This document shows positions 56,363-64,000 of a stretch of DNA of 64,000 nt, one piece after another. Source of the stretch: JAAXQD01 sp963790095 (lineage in GTDB: Bacteria > Desulfobacterota > Desulfobacteria > Desulfobacterales > UBA11574); the NCBI GenBank assembly GCA_963790095.1, contig CAWBNO010000005.1, positions 25,946-89,945 on the forward strand, given 5' to 3'. Position 1 is the stretch's first letter; each line of letters opens with the position of its first letter. The notes beneath the pieces were generated by a model. That model worked only from the letters and a program-made list of their open reading frames with translations, was not told the DNA's origin and did not search any database. The position numbers and the translations under genes were made by a program.

Positions 56363-59300
56363 ATGCCCATGAGCGATTATACCCCTGTTTTGCCCACCCG
56401 GCATCACAACCTGATGCCCTGGGCCCAACCCGTAATCTTTCTTCGGAAAGCGTTGAGGGTCTATCCGAATGAGGTGAAACTGCTGCTCTGGGTAACCGCT
56501 ATCCAGGTGATAATGAGCAGCAGTGCCATTCAGATCAACAATTTTGCTCAAAGTGCCTTTCTCAAGCGTTTCGGAGTCCAATCTTTGCCCACCGTTTTTC
56601 TCGCAGAAGCCGTCATTACCTTCTTTTTTTCCGGACTTGTGGGCATTTTCATGGAACGTTACCGCAACGTTCGTGTTTTTACGGTGGTTTTGCTTTATTT
56701 CGGCGGATGTATCGGTCTGATTCGGTTGCTCCTGCCGCTGGAGTTTCCCTGGATCTATCCGGTACTCTACATTCTCAAAAGCCAATCTGTTGCCATTTTG
56801 CCGATTCTCTATTGGGATATTTTAAGCGACCTGTTTACCACTCAGCAGTCCAAACGCCTTTTCACACTGGTGACCGCCGGTGGTGTTCTGGGGACAACGG
56901 TGGGTAGTTTAATGACGGGAAGACTCGCCCGCTGGCTCGGTCTTAACAATCTCCTTTTGATATTCGTCGTTGGAATGGCGCTGGCTGCCGTTCTGAATGA
57001 ATTGACTGAAAAAATTGTCACTGTTCCCATGGAAACCCGAGTCGATCGGCGCAAAGGCAAACTCGAGGGGAAATTTGCCGATAACTTTCGGGAATTTATC
57101 ACCAATGCCCGTCAATCGGTGTTGCTGAAATATATGATTCTAATCATTGCCATACCGAATATGCTGCTTCCCATCATGGACTACCAGTTCAACGTTGTCG
57201 TGGATAATTATTTCACCACCGAAGCAGCGACACTTCATTTTTTCGGCCTGTATCGAGGGATCTCCAATGCCGTCATGTTTGTTATTTTGATGTTTTCCGG
57301 ACGGATCATTACCCGCCTGGGCATAACAAGGAGTTTGTTGTTTCACCCCGCCAATTATTTTTTGGCGTTCGGCAGCCTTTTTCTTCGATTCGACATTATA
57401 TCCGGAATTTATGCACGTTTTAGCACCGAAACTCTCAAAACGACCCTCAACAACCCGGCCCGGACGATCCTGTACAACTTTTTCCCGGAGCAAAGCCGGG
57501 CGCTCATCCGAGTGTTCCTAAGGGGCCCGGTGGTCAGAATGTCCGATTTCACAGGTTCCGGTCTACTGATTCTCATCAAAGGTCTCCTTGACCCGCGCTG
57601 GTTGTCCATCGTGGCGGCTCCTTTAACCCTCATCTGGCTGTTTACCAATATCCGTCTCAAAAAAGCGTATCCGTCGATTTTACTCCAAACACTGGCCGAC
57701 AAGCATGTGGATTGGTCAAACCTCGAAGACGTCAACCTTGAAGTAATATTAAAAGATAAACGGCTGCTGAACAATCTTAAGGAGAAAATCGCCCATGCAA
57801 CGCCGGAAATCGCTGGGTTTTATGCAGAAATCCTGGCAGCGTCAAAACCGCCGGGATGGGCCGATACGGTTGTAAACGCGTTGTCGACACAGCCGTCGAA
57901 AACACAAAAACAAATGTTGGATCTTCTGGTTCCCGAGGATGCCGGCCCGGTTGTGGATAAGCTTGTCTTTTTAACCCGGTCGGTTTCGCCGGAACTTCTG
58001 TCATACCTCTTGGAAACGCTGGCCCGAATAGCCCCCCAAAGATGTTCGTCGGTCATGGAAAAATTTTTGGATCATTCGGACCCCCGGGTTCAAATCGAAG
58101 CGCTGTCCGGCGTCTACCTCGGGAAAGACCCTCGAAATTTGCCCATTTTCCGAAGCCGTCTCAACAATTTGCTCAACGGGAATGAATCCCAATTACAAAT
58201 GGGAATCGAGATCCTCGGTAAAACCGGAGACAACGCCTTTGCAGACATCCTGCTTGAGTTTTCTGCCGGGGAAGATCCGAAATTAAAAGCATGGGCCATT
58301 TCAGGGTTGATAAAGATGACGCACAAGGAGGTCGTTGGCATCGTTCAGGCATCCCTTGAAGACACCTCCCCTCAGGTTCGTACCGCCGCGATTGAAGCGG
58401 CGGGGGTTTTGAAAAACGATATCCCTGTCCAGATGTTGATAAAGTGTTTGTCGGACCCGGACCCGGACATTCGGTCTCGGGTTGCAGGATTGATTAAACA
58501 GAGAGAAAAAGATGCCCTTCCCGATCTATTATCCGCCCTTCATCTCGCTCCCCGTGTTCAAAAAAACGAAGTCCTTGCGCTTCTGGATTACATCGGTGTG
58601 CCTGCCGTCATGCTTTCCTCTTTTATCGTTAAAGAGCTTAAAGCCGCTTACGGGTGTCTGGAGCAGGTGAAGATCCTGGAATCCAGCCCAATGACCCCTG
58701 CACTGGCCCTTTGCCGGGATCACCTGATGGAAAAACAGAATGAAAGCATCGAAATTGTGCTAAGAAGTCTCGGCTCAACGGTCTTCGGAGATCGAATCAA
58801 ACTGATTATACGCGCCATTCAGTCCGAAGAAAAGCGGGACGTAGATAACGCCATCGAAGCTATGGAAAGCAGTCTACACAGCGATATCCGACGTCTGTTT
58901 ATTCCGTTGCTGGATGAAGGGACGATAGAAGAAAAGCTCGCTGTTGCCCGAAAATTGTTGGGAGATGATCTGCCCATGGCCGCCTCCCTTGGAGAAATCC
59001 TCAAGGAATTGGCGGAGGATCCGGACCCCATGATCCAGGTTCTCAGCCTTTATGCATTGGGGGAATCGCCCCAAGACGATTCTCTGGTTCCCGAAATTCA
59101 AAGGTACGCCCATTCAAAAACCCATCTGGTAAAAGAGGCCGCCGAATGGGCACTGGATGCTTTAGCGGCCGGTGTCTACACAAAAACCCCTTCAACAGCC
59201 AGTCCATCCATGGTGGGAAAAATCCGATGGATCCGTCAAATACCGCTATTTGCAACCCTTCACGTCCAGGAGCTTGTCACCCTTGCCTCCATGATGGTGG

Positions 59301-59656
59301 TTCAGCAATATTCGAAAAACGACGTCGTGATTCGGGAAGGCATGCCTTGCGATTGCCTATATCTTATTTTCAAAGGCCGGGTGTCGCTGATCACGGGTTC
59401 TGAAACAGATCGGCAGAAGGTACTGGAATGTATCGGCGAAAAACGGTTCTTCGGCGAATTGGCCATTATCGACGGTAAAAATCATCCCTATACCGCGAAA
59501 GTCGAGGCCGATTCCCAGATACTGATGTTAAAGGCCGGTGATTTTTGGTTCCTATTGAAGAACTCCCCGGTCGTATCGCTGAACCTGTGCAAGCTGCTCA
59601 TCCAAAGAATTCGAGACTATCAGGGCCGGCTGGACCCGCCAAAATTGAAGGTGTAA
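56363..59656 (+). CDS. NTT-like nucleotide transporter fused to HEAT repeats and cNMP-binding domain
   Basis: 1097 aa. Residues about 30-430 contain roughly twelve membrane segments of the ATP/ADP-translocase (TLC/NTT) type (YPNEVKLLLWVTAIQVIM, FLAEAVITFFFSGLVGIFM, TVGSLMTGRLARWLGL). Residues about 480-950 are HEAT-like repeats. The C-terminal about 120 residues form a cyclic-nucleotide-binding domain (EGMPCDCLYLIFKGRVSL, FFGELAIIDGKNHPYTA). The transport or signalling role is unknown; such fusions occur in Deltaproteobacteria and their relatives and probably are not energy-parasite ATP importers. Confidence 0.88.
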   Translation: MPMSDYTPVLPTRHHNLMPWAQPVIFLRKALRVYPNEVKLLLWVTAIQVIMSSSAIQINNFAQSAFLKRFGVQSLPTVFLAEAVITFFFSGLVGIFMERYRNVRVFTVVLLYFGGCIGLIRLLLPLEFPWIYPVLYILKSQSVAILPILYWDILSDLFTTQQSKRLFTLVTAGGVLGTTVGSLMTGRLARWLGLNNLLLIFVVGMALAAVLNELTEKIVTVPMETRVDRRKGKLEGKFADNFREFITNARQSVLLKYMILIIAIPNMLLPIMDYQFNVVVDNYFTTEAATLHFFGLYRGISNAVMFVILMFSGRIITRLGITRSLLFHPANYFLAFGSLFLRFDIISGIYARFSTETLKTTLNNPARTILYNFFPEQSRALIRVFLRGPVVRMSDFTGSGLLILIKGLLDPRWLSIVAAPLTLIWLFTNIRLKKAYPSILLQTLADKHVDWSNLEDVNLEVILKDKRLLNNLKEKIAHATPEIAGFYAEILAASKPPGWADTVVNALSTQPSKTQKQMLDLLVPEDAGPVVDKLVFLTRSVSPELLSYLLETLARIAPQRCSSVMEKFLDHSDPRVQIEALSGVYLGKDPRNLPIFRSRLNNLLNGNESQLQMGIEILGKTGDNAFADILLEFSAGEDPKLKAWAISGLIKMTHKEVVGIVQASLEDTSPQVRTAAIEAAGVLKNDIPVQMLIKCLSDPDPDIRSRVAGLIKQREKDALPDLLSALHLAPRVQKNEVLALLDYIGVPAVMLSSFIVKELKAAYGCLEQVKILESSPMTPALALCRDHLMEKQNESIEIVLRSLGSTVFGDRIKLIIRAIQSEEKRDVDNAIEAMESSLHSDIRRLFIPLLDEGTIEEKLAVARKLLGDDLPMAASLGEILKELAEDPDPMIQVLSLYALGESPQDDSLVPEIQRYAHSKTHLVKEAAEWALDALAAGVYTKTPSTASPSMVGKIRWIRQIPLFATLHVQELVTLASMMVVQQYSKNDVVIREGMPCDCLYLIFKGRVSLITGSETDRQKVLECIGEKRFFGELAIIDGKNHPYTAKVEADSQILMLKAGDFWFLLKNSPVVSLNLCKLLIQRIRDYQGRLDPPKLKV

Positions 59657-59696
59657 GATATAAACATCCTTGGGAATGAGCGGCTCAATCATTGGC

Positions 59697-61169
59697 CTAT
59701 TTTTTTTTCGGAAGAATGCGCCAAGTGACCAGGGGTGAGAGGACATAGAGAAACATATATATTAGGGCTGCGTATCCCAGATAGGGTGTAAATATGAAGA
59801 TGACCAGTAACAGCATGTTCAGGCGACCAAACCAGGAATGCCTGTCGATAAAGCGGCCCAGATGCAGGTAGCGCAAGGGATAAAGGTTCATCATAATCCC
59901 TGAAAAAATAATCACCCCAAAACAAAAGATGCCCCAGAAACGCGCCCATTCCGAGGCTTCTTGAACAGCATTGCTGAACATGATCAACGGTGCGGCCACC
60001 AGCAACGCAGCAGCCGGAGACGGCATCCCTTTAAAAAACCCGGGAATCGGCGTACGGTCCAAGGTGAAGTAAACCAGCCGGGCAATTCCCATAAAGGTAT
60101 ACAGCACAGCCGCCAGCCCCACTGGAAGTTGCTGGATTACGGGGTCCGAAACATCCCCAAGGGACAAATAAAATATCCAGGCCGGAACAATGCAGAAACT
60201 GACACCATCGGCGAGGTCATCCAGAATACTTCCAAAGCTGATCTGATGTGACCGATCTTGCTCGGGCAGGGGTTCTGTCAGGCCCAGTTTTCTGGCCAGA
60301 GCCCCGTCGAGTTTGTCAAAAATGGCAGCACCGATGAGAAAAAGATACGCCTCACGAATACGGTCCTGATATGCAAAAAAAACAGCCAGTAACCCCATCA
60401 TGGCATTCATGATGGTCAGGGCGTTGGGAAAAAAGGACAAAATCTTTCGCCTCAAGCGTTCATCCTCATCACAGATTTCATCCAGGCAGTAGGCGCCATA
60501 TTTTCGACAGTATGCAGCGATGGATCCAAAATTTATGATCAAAAATACGATCTCGATCAAAAACAAAACACGTAGGGGAAGATTTCCCAACCAGGAAATC
60601 CAGATATAAATCTGAGAAGTCAAATCTCCCGGGACATAAAAGGCATGTGCGTACAAGAGGGTTCCCACCGGTGCTGCGACAATGGTCCTTAGCCGCGTAA
60701 ACTCTCTTATTTCCGGTTCCGGTCCTGTTCGCATGGCGAAAAAACGCATAAAGTTAGCAAAATTGTCACGGATCAGGACCGTTACGCACAAAATCAGGAC
60801 AAAAATGCCATGAAACAATTCAGTTTTGGTTCCGGGAGGCGAGGTTAAAAGCAGGCGCCACATGATACCGACAGCCACCAGCGGAAATATAATCGAATAG
60901 ACGATCTTGTCCATGACCCGGTCGGCAAGATGGACCAGGGCAGAATATGGCTGAAAACGGCTTGAAAACCACCCATCGATCAGGTCAAAGCTCATGGAGA
61001 TAACAAGTAATGTCACCCCTAACGTATAGAGCAGCGGGTTGCGGTTCCACATGACCCCAAGAGCACAAAGCATTCCGCCAAAGACCAGAGGTGGCCGTCC
61101 GTAAACAAGTAATGCTGAAATTTTTCTCTGAAGATTGAACTTTGCCGGCATGTATTCTTTCTCAGTCAT
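59697..61169 (-). CDS. CDP-alcohol phosphotransferase with two catalytic-type domains
   Basis: 490 aa. Both halves are membrane-rich and each has a CDP-alcohol phosphotransferase motif. N-terminal half: DLIDGWFSSR...HLADRVMDK, in which the Gly of DGxxAR-x8-GxxxD is replaced (weaker motif). C-terminal half: DKLDGALARKLG and FGSILDDLADG, a full motif with a longer insertion. Known enzymes transfer a phosphatidyl group from CDP-diacylglycerol to an alcohol such as serine or glycerophosphate. One half may be structural. Convergent with the NTT gene. Confidence 0.85.
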   Translation of the reverse strand: MTEKEYMPAKFNLQRKISALLVYGRPPLVFGGMLCALGVMWNRNPLLYTLGVTLLVISMSFDLIDGWFSSRFQPYSALVHLADRVMDKIVYSIIFPLVAVGIMWRLLLTSPPGTKTELFHGIFVLILCVTVLIRDNFANFMRFFAMRTGPEPEIREFTRLRTIVAAPVGTLLYAHAFYVPGDLTSQIYIWISWLGNLPLRVLFLIEIVFLIINFGSIAAYCRKYGAYCLDEICDEDERLRRKILSFFPNALTIMNAMMGLLAVFFAYQDRIREAYLFLIGAAIFDKLDGALARKLGLTEPLPEQDRSHQISFGSILDDLADGVSFCIVPAWIFYLSLGDVSDPVIQQLPVGLAAVLYTFMGIARLVYFTLDRTPIPGFFKGMPSPAAALLVAAPLIMFSNAVQEASEWARFWGIFCFGVIIFSGIMMNLYPLRYLHLGRFIDRHSWFGRLNMLLLVIFIFTPYLGYAALIYMFLYVLSPLVTWRILPKKK

Positions 61170-61335
61170 TTAAGAAACTAACCACGTCCTCTTACAAACT
61201 TAAAGGTTAACATGATAAACGCTCGCTGAAAAGCTTTTTATAGAGGAAGCGCTGAGCCTTTGAAATTCAAAATATTTAAATTTAAACTTTCTTCCTACTC
61301 TGTTATAATTTTCCTATCCCAATACCACCATCACA

Positions 61336-61602
61336 TTGAATGCGCAGGTTCAGGATCAAGATGTCGCGATTTCCGTCCAGGACCAGGGACAAGGGATTCC
61401 GGACCAAGAGGTTGACACACTATTTACGGAGTTTAGCAAAACCAGCGTTCGGTCCACCGCAGGTGAGAAAAGTACCGGGCTGGGTCTTGCCATCGCCAAA
61501 AGAATCGTCGAGTTGCATGGCGGCCGCATATGGGCGGAGAGTAAGGTCGGCGTCGGTTCTATTTTCACATTTACACTGCCTCGAGGGACCCGGTCGGTTT
61601 AA
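61336..61602 (+). pseudogene. Histidine-kinase C-terminal fragment
   Basis: 88 codons with VQDQGQGIPDQEVDTLF (N-box/G1 end), STGLGLAIAKRIVELHGGRI (G2 box) and VGSIFTFTLPRG, the end of a HATPase_c domain. No sensor, dimerisation domain or N-box precedes it. The upstream 170 bases are A+T rich without a frame that continues it. A leftover of a deleted sensor kinase. Confidence 0.75.
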
Positions 61603-61824
61603 TTCAATTTCAAAATCAAAATTGAAAGTGCTGGTTTCTGGGCACTTCATTTGATTCCGCCCACTTGTCCCGGACAGTCATTTTGGGTTTGATATCCGCA
61701 CATTAGGAAGCTTAAAGGGCCGTAACGAATTAAATTGATGGGAGAATCATTCATGAAATATTCGGGGTGTGGCTGTATCTGAAGTATCGAGAGTGATGTG
61801 ACTCTATCGACAAGGGAGGAAACG

Positions 61825-62523
61825 ATGATGAAACGGAGAGAATTTTTTAAATTGGCAGGTAGTGCGGGGGTGTTAGCCCTGATCCATGGGGCAGGTTTGG
61901 GAAAAATTACCCAAGCCGCCGCCGGTGAATCGAACATCGCTTTATCCGGCCTTCCTTACGGCGAGGAAGCGCTGGAACCTTTCATTTCAGCACGAACTAT
62001 CGGCTTTCATTACGGCAAGCATCATCAAGGCTATGTCGCTAAAACCAACAAGTTTATTGCCGGTACCGAGTTTGAAGGGATGTCTTTGGAGGACATCATC
62101 AAAAAAACCCAAGGGAAGGAGGACCAAAGCGCAATCTTTAACAACGCGGCTCAGGTGTTCAACCACACCTTTTACTGGAACAGCATGAAACCCAACGGCG
62201 GCGGCCTGCCATCAGGGGAAATCGCCCGGAAGATCACACATGCATTCGGAGACTACGCTAAATTTGCCGAGGCCTTTTCAAGCGCCGCCGCCTCTCAGTT
62301 TGGAAGCGGCTGGGCGTGGCTGGTTAAGGATGGAGACATCCTCAAAGTGATCAAGACCGGCAACGCCGACACCCCCATCGCCCACGGCTTTGTGCCGCTG
62401 TTAACCCTCGATGTCTGGGAACATGCCTACTATCTGGATTACCAGAACCGCAGGGACGATTACATCAAGGCCTATCTGGAGCATCTGGTCAACTGGGAAT
62501 TCGCCGAGAAAAATCTGGGTTGA
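61825..62523 (+). CDS. Iron/manganese superoxide dismutase, Tat-exported
   Basis: 232 aa from ATG 61825 (GGAGG five bases upstream). The N-terminus KRREFFKLAGS followed by a hydrophobic stretch is a twin-arginine signal. The mature part shows SARTIGFHYGKHHQGYV, NNAAQVFNHTFYWNSM, SAAASQFGSGWAWL and LDVWEHAYYLDYQNRR, with the metal ligands H, H, D, H. Protects the periplasm from superoxide, an unusual but known location. The kinase fragment just upstream may mark an old rearrangement. Confidence 0.93.
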   Translation: MMKRREFFKLAGSAGVLALIHGAGLGKITQAAAGESNIALSGLPYGEEALEPFISARTIGFHYGKHHQGYVAKTNKFIAGTEFEGMSLEDIIKKTQGKEDQSAIFNNAAQVFNHTFYWNSMKPNGGGLPSGEIARKITHAFGDYAKFAEAFSSAAASQFGSGWAWLVKDGDILKVIKTGNADTPIAHGFVPLLTLDVWEHAYYLDYQNRRDDYIKAYLEHLVNWEFAEKNLG

Positions 62524-62565
62524 GAAGAGGCCTGGACGGTGGGCGCTTTGGGTTAAGGTTCAATT

Positions 62566-63753
62566 ATGACGGACGAGATTACCACCATAAAAGGAATTTT
62601 TGTTTTTGCAGCCACGATTATCGGCGCCGGAATTTTGGCTTTGCCGGTTGCAGGGGCAACCACCGGCCTTTTGCCGATGCTTCTAATTCTTTTGGTTGTG
62701 GGAGCGGTTTCTGTTTTTTCGGCGCTGTACATCGCCGAAACCGTGGTAAACACCCCAGGTGACCACCATCTGCCGAGCCTTGCAAAAGAACATCTTGGGG
62801 GATTCGGCTTTGCTGCAATGATTATCGGTATCGTTATTTACATTTACGGGGCTCTTGTCGGATACCTGGCGGCCGGTGGGCAGTTGTTTCATTCGCTGTC
62901 CAGCGGCAAGATTCCGGTGTCTGCCGGCATTTTAATATATTGTGCTGCCGGAAGCTTCATTGTCCATTTCGGGCTCAAAATCATGAGCCGTGTCGAAACC
63001 TACCTTTTCAGTGCAATGCTGATCCTCATCGGAACAGTCATCGCACTGACGCTGCCGGACATAGAAATTCCGTTATTACTGGAAACCCGTTGGAACGATA
63101 CGCTGAACGTGTTCGGTGTCGTACTCTTTGCCTACGTCGGGCACTCGATCATCCCGTCCATCGCACGGGGACTAAAAAAACAGGGGGACATTAACCGAAT
63201 TTCCGTCTGGGGAGTGTTGATCCCGTTGTTGTTATACGTGGTGTGGTGTTTCGTTGTTATCGGGGCAGTACCCAAAACAGCCGGTCAGGGCCAGCCTTCC
63301 CTTGCCAGTGCCAAAATTGCCGGTCAACCGGCAACCATACCCTTGGGCTTGATCGTCGGCGGAAGCGTAATTATTTTGGGGAACCTGTTCGCAGTACTTT
63401 CCACGATGACGTCATACATCGGTTTTGGTTTTTCGTTAAAAGAAGCCTACGTTGATGTCGCTGATGCGATGCATCAAAAAATATCACCAGTAGCCGTAAC
63501 ACTTCTTGTTGTCATACCCCCCCTTGTCATGGCACTCTTTAAGCCCGAGGCGTTTGTCAGTGCTCTGGACATCGCCGGAACGTATGGCGGGGGACTGTTT
63601 GTCGGGATACTGCCGGTGCTAATGGTCTTAAAATCAAGAAAAAAAGCCACCGTCATAAAACAGATGACCTGGGGCGGGAAATGGATGCCGTACATCGTCC
63701 TGGTCATTTACCTGGTCGGCATGCTTTACGGCACAATGAAATTAATATCTTGA
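62566..63753 (+). CDS. Aromatic amino acid permease family transporter
   Basis: 395 aa, about eleven membrane segments. Begins MTDEITTIKGIFVFAATIIGAGILALP, the conserved first helix of the tyrosine/tryptophan permease (HAAAP/AAAP) family with GxGxxALP; further VVLFAYVGHSIIPSIARGL and GGSVIILGNLFAVLSTMTSYIG. Proton-coupled amino acid uptake is expected. It lies 42 bp after the dismutase gene in the same direction. Confidence 0.87.
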   Translation: MTDEITTIKGIFVFAATIIGAGILALPVAGATTGLLPMLLILLVVGAVSVFSALYIAETVVNTPGDHHLPSLAKEHLGGFGFAAMIIGIVIYIYGALVGYLAAGGQLFHSLSSGKIPVSAGILIYCAAGSFIVHFGLKIMSRVETYLFSAMLILIGTVIALTLPDIEIPLLLETRWNDTLNVFGVVLFAYVGHSIIPSIARGLKKQGDINRISVWGVLIPLLLYVVWCFVVIGAVPKTAGQGQPSLASAKIAGQPATIPLGLIVGGSVIILGNLFAVLSTMTSYIGFGFSLKEAYVDVADAMHQKISPVAVTLLVVIPPLVMALFKPEAFVSALDIAGTYGGGLFVGILPVLMVLKSRKKATVIKQMTWGGKWMPYIVLVIYLVGMLYGTMKLIS

Positions 63754-63793
63754 AAAATCGAGTCCTGTTTCTATTTGAAATGCCATGTTTGGC

Positions 63794-64000
63794 TTAATCA
63801 GATTGCCTCCGGGGTACCTGCATTTCGTTCAGCAGCTCGATCTGGACCTCCTGAATCTCCACCAAACGCTCCCATTGGCGAGACAACAGATGGTCAAGTT
63901 TCTGGTGCAACTGCCGAATTTCAAGTTCCGCTTTTAGATTGATTTGGTAGTCATGGGATGATCGAAGGCGATCTTTTGCCTCCTGCCGGTTCTGACTCAT
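63794..64000 (-). CDS. DUF1003 protein, C-terminal part (cut by window edge)
   Basis: 68 residues: MSQNRQEAKDRLRSSHDYQINLKAELEIRQLH and then KLDHLLSRQWERLVEIQ, the cytosolic tail after the membrane helices of DUF1003 proteins. The N-terminal membrane part lies right of the window. Function of the family is unknown. The visible reading frame may start with the Met at 64000 only because of the edge. Confidence 0.8.
   Translation of the reverse strand: MSQNRQEAKDRLRSSHDYQINLKAELEIRQLHQKLDHLLSRQWERLVEIQEVQIELLNEMQVPRRQSD

Overview
The window looks like a chromosomal segment of an anaerobic, probably sulfate-reducing Desulfobacterota bacterium (Desulfobacterales-like); this is an inference. It rests on a selenocysteine peroxiredoxin with in-frame TGA, multiheme c-type cytochromes beside YeeE/YedE sulfur transporters, a MOT1-type molybdate transporter, B12-radical SAM and HAD-PurM proteins, a LivKHMGF transporter beside acyl-CoA and acetoacetyl-CoA synthetases, and dense small hairpin repeats between genes.

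Regions: 1-12.6 kb is compact housekeeping and metabolic genes: an ABC exporter (cut by the left edge), an RNB exoribonuclease behind a good sigma-70 promoter, a stand-alone archaeal-type ThrRS editing domain, a single-domain asparaginase, a HAD-PurM fusion, a glycerophosphodiesterase, methionine aminopeptidase with SEC-C tail motif, nitroreductase, radical SAM-TPR protein, a small zinc-ribbon protein and the Sec-peroxiredoxin with a SECIS-like hairpin. 12.6-19.5 kb has a 650-bp block of nested inverted repeats, an EamA exporter, SerA, a kinase-like gene coupled to the molybdate transporter, and small membrane proteins.

19.5-31 kb is accessory DNA. Unrelated small genes (DUF2293, DUF6933, an AstE-like metallopeptidase, an unknown 411-aa protein, a phospholipase A2-like protein, a DUF6765 zinc-hydrolase-like protein, a secreted SH3-like protein) are separated by five copies of one intergenic repeat, plus MITE-like elements and a broken zinc-ribbon gene. 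Within it sits a thiolase/MaoC pair on the minus strand.

32.3-38.4 kb is a tight six-gene minus-strand operon: octaheme cytochrome of the tetrathionate-reductase (OTR) type, membrane-anchored heptaheme cytochrome, cytochrome b, two YeeE/YedE half-transporters and a membrane rhodanese lacking its catalytic cysteine. It reads as a quinol-linked sulfur-oxyanion system and is the best candidate for a little-described pathway here.

38.8-50 kb holds glucan phosphorylase, a secreted protein, an NFACT-R protein, a yitT gene split by an in-frame sigma-54 activator fragment, a 5'-truncated livK, livHMGF and an acyl-CoA ligase. About ten frameshifts, mostly at short homopolymers, are concentrated here while both flanks are clean: either a low-quality patch of sequence or real decay.

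50-64 kb is intact again: acetoacetyl-CoA synthetase; a diadenylate cyclase fused to YbbR domains with a downstream lipoprotein-like gene; an archaeo-eukaryotic-primase-like protein; a 1097-aa nucleotide-transporter/HEAT/cNMP-binding fusion; a duplicated CDP-alcohol phosphotransferase; a histidine-kinase remnant; a Tat-exported superoxide dismutase; an aromatic amino acid permease; and the end of a DUF1003 gene cut by the right edge. No rRNA, tRNA, CRISPR array, transposase or integrase was recognised.
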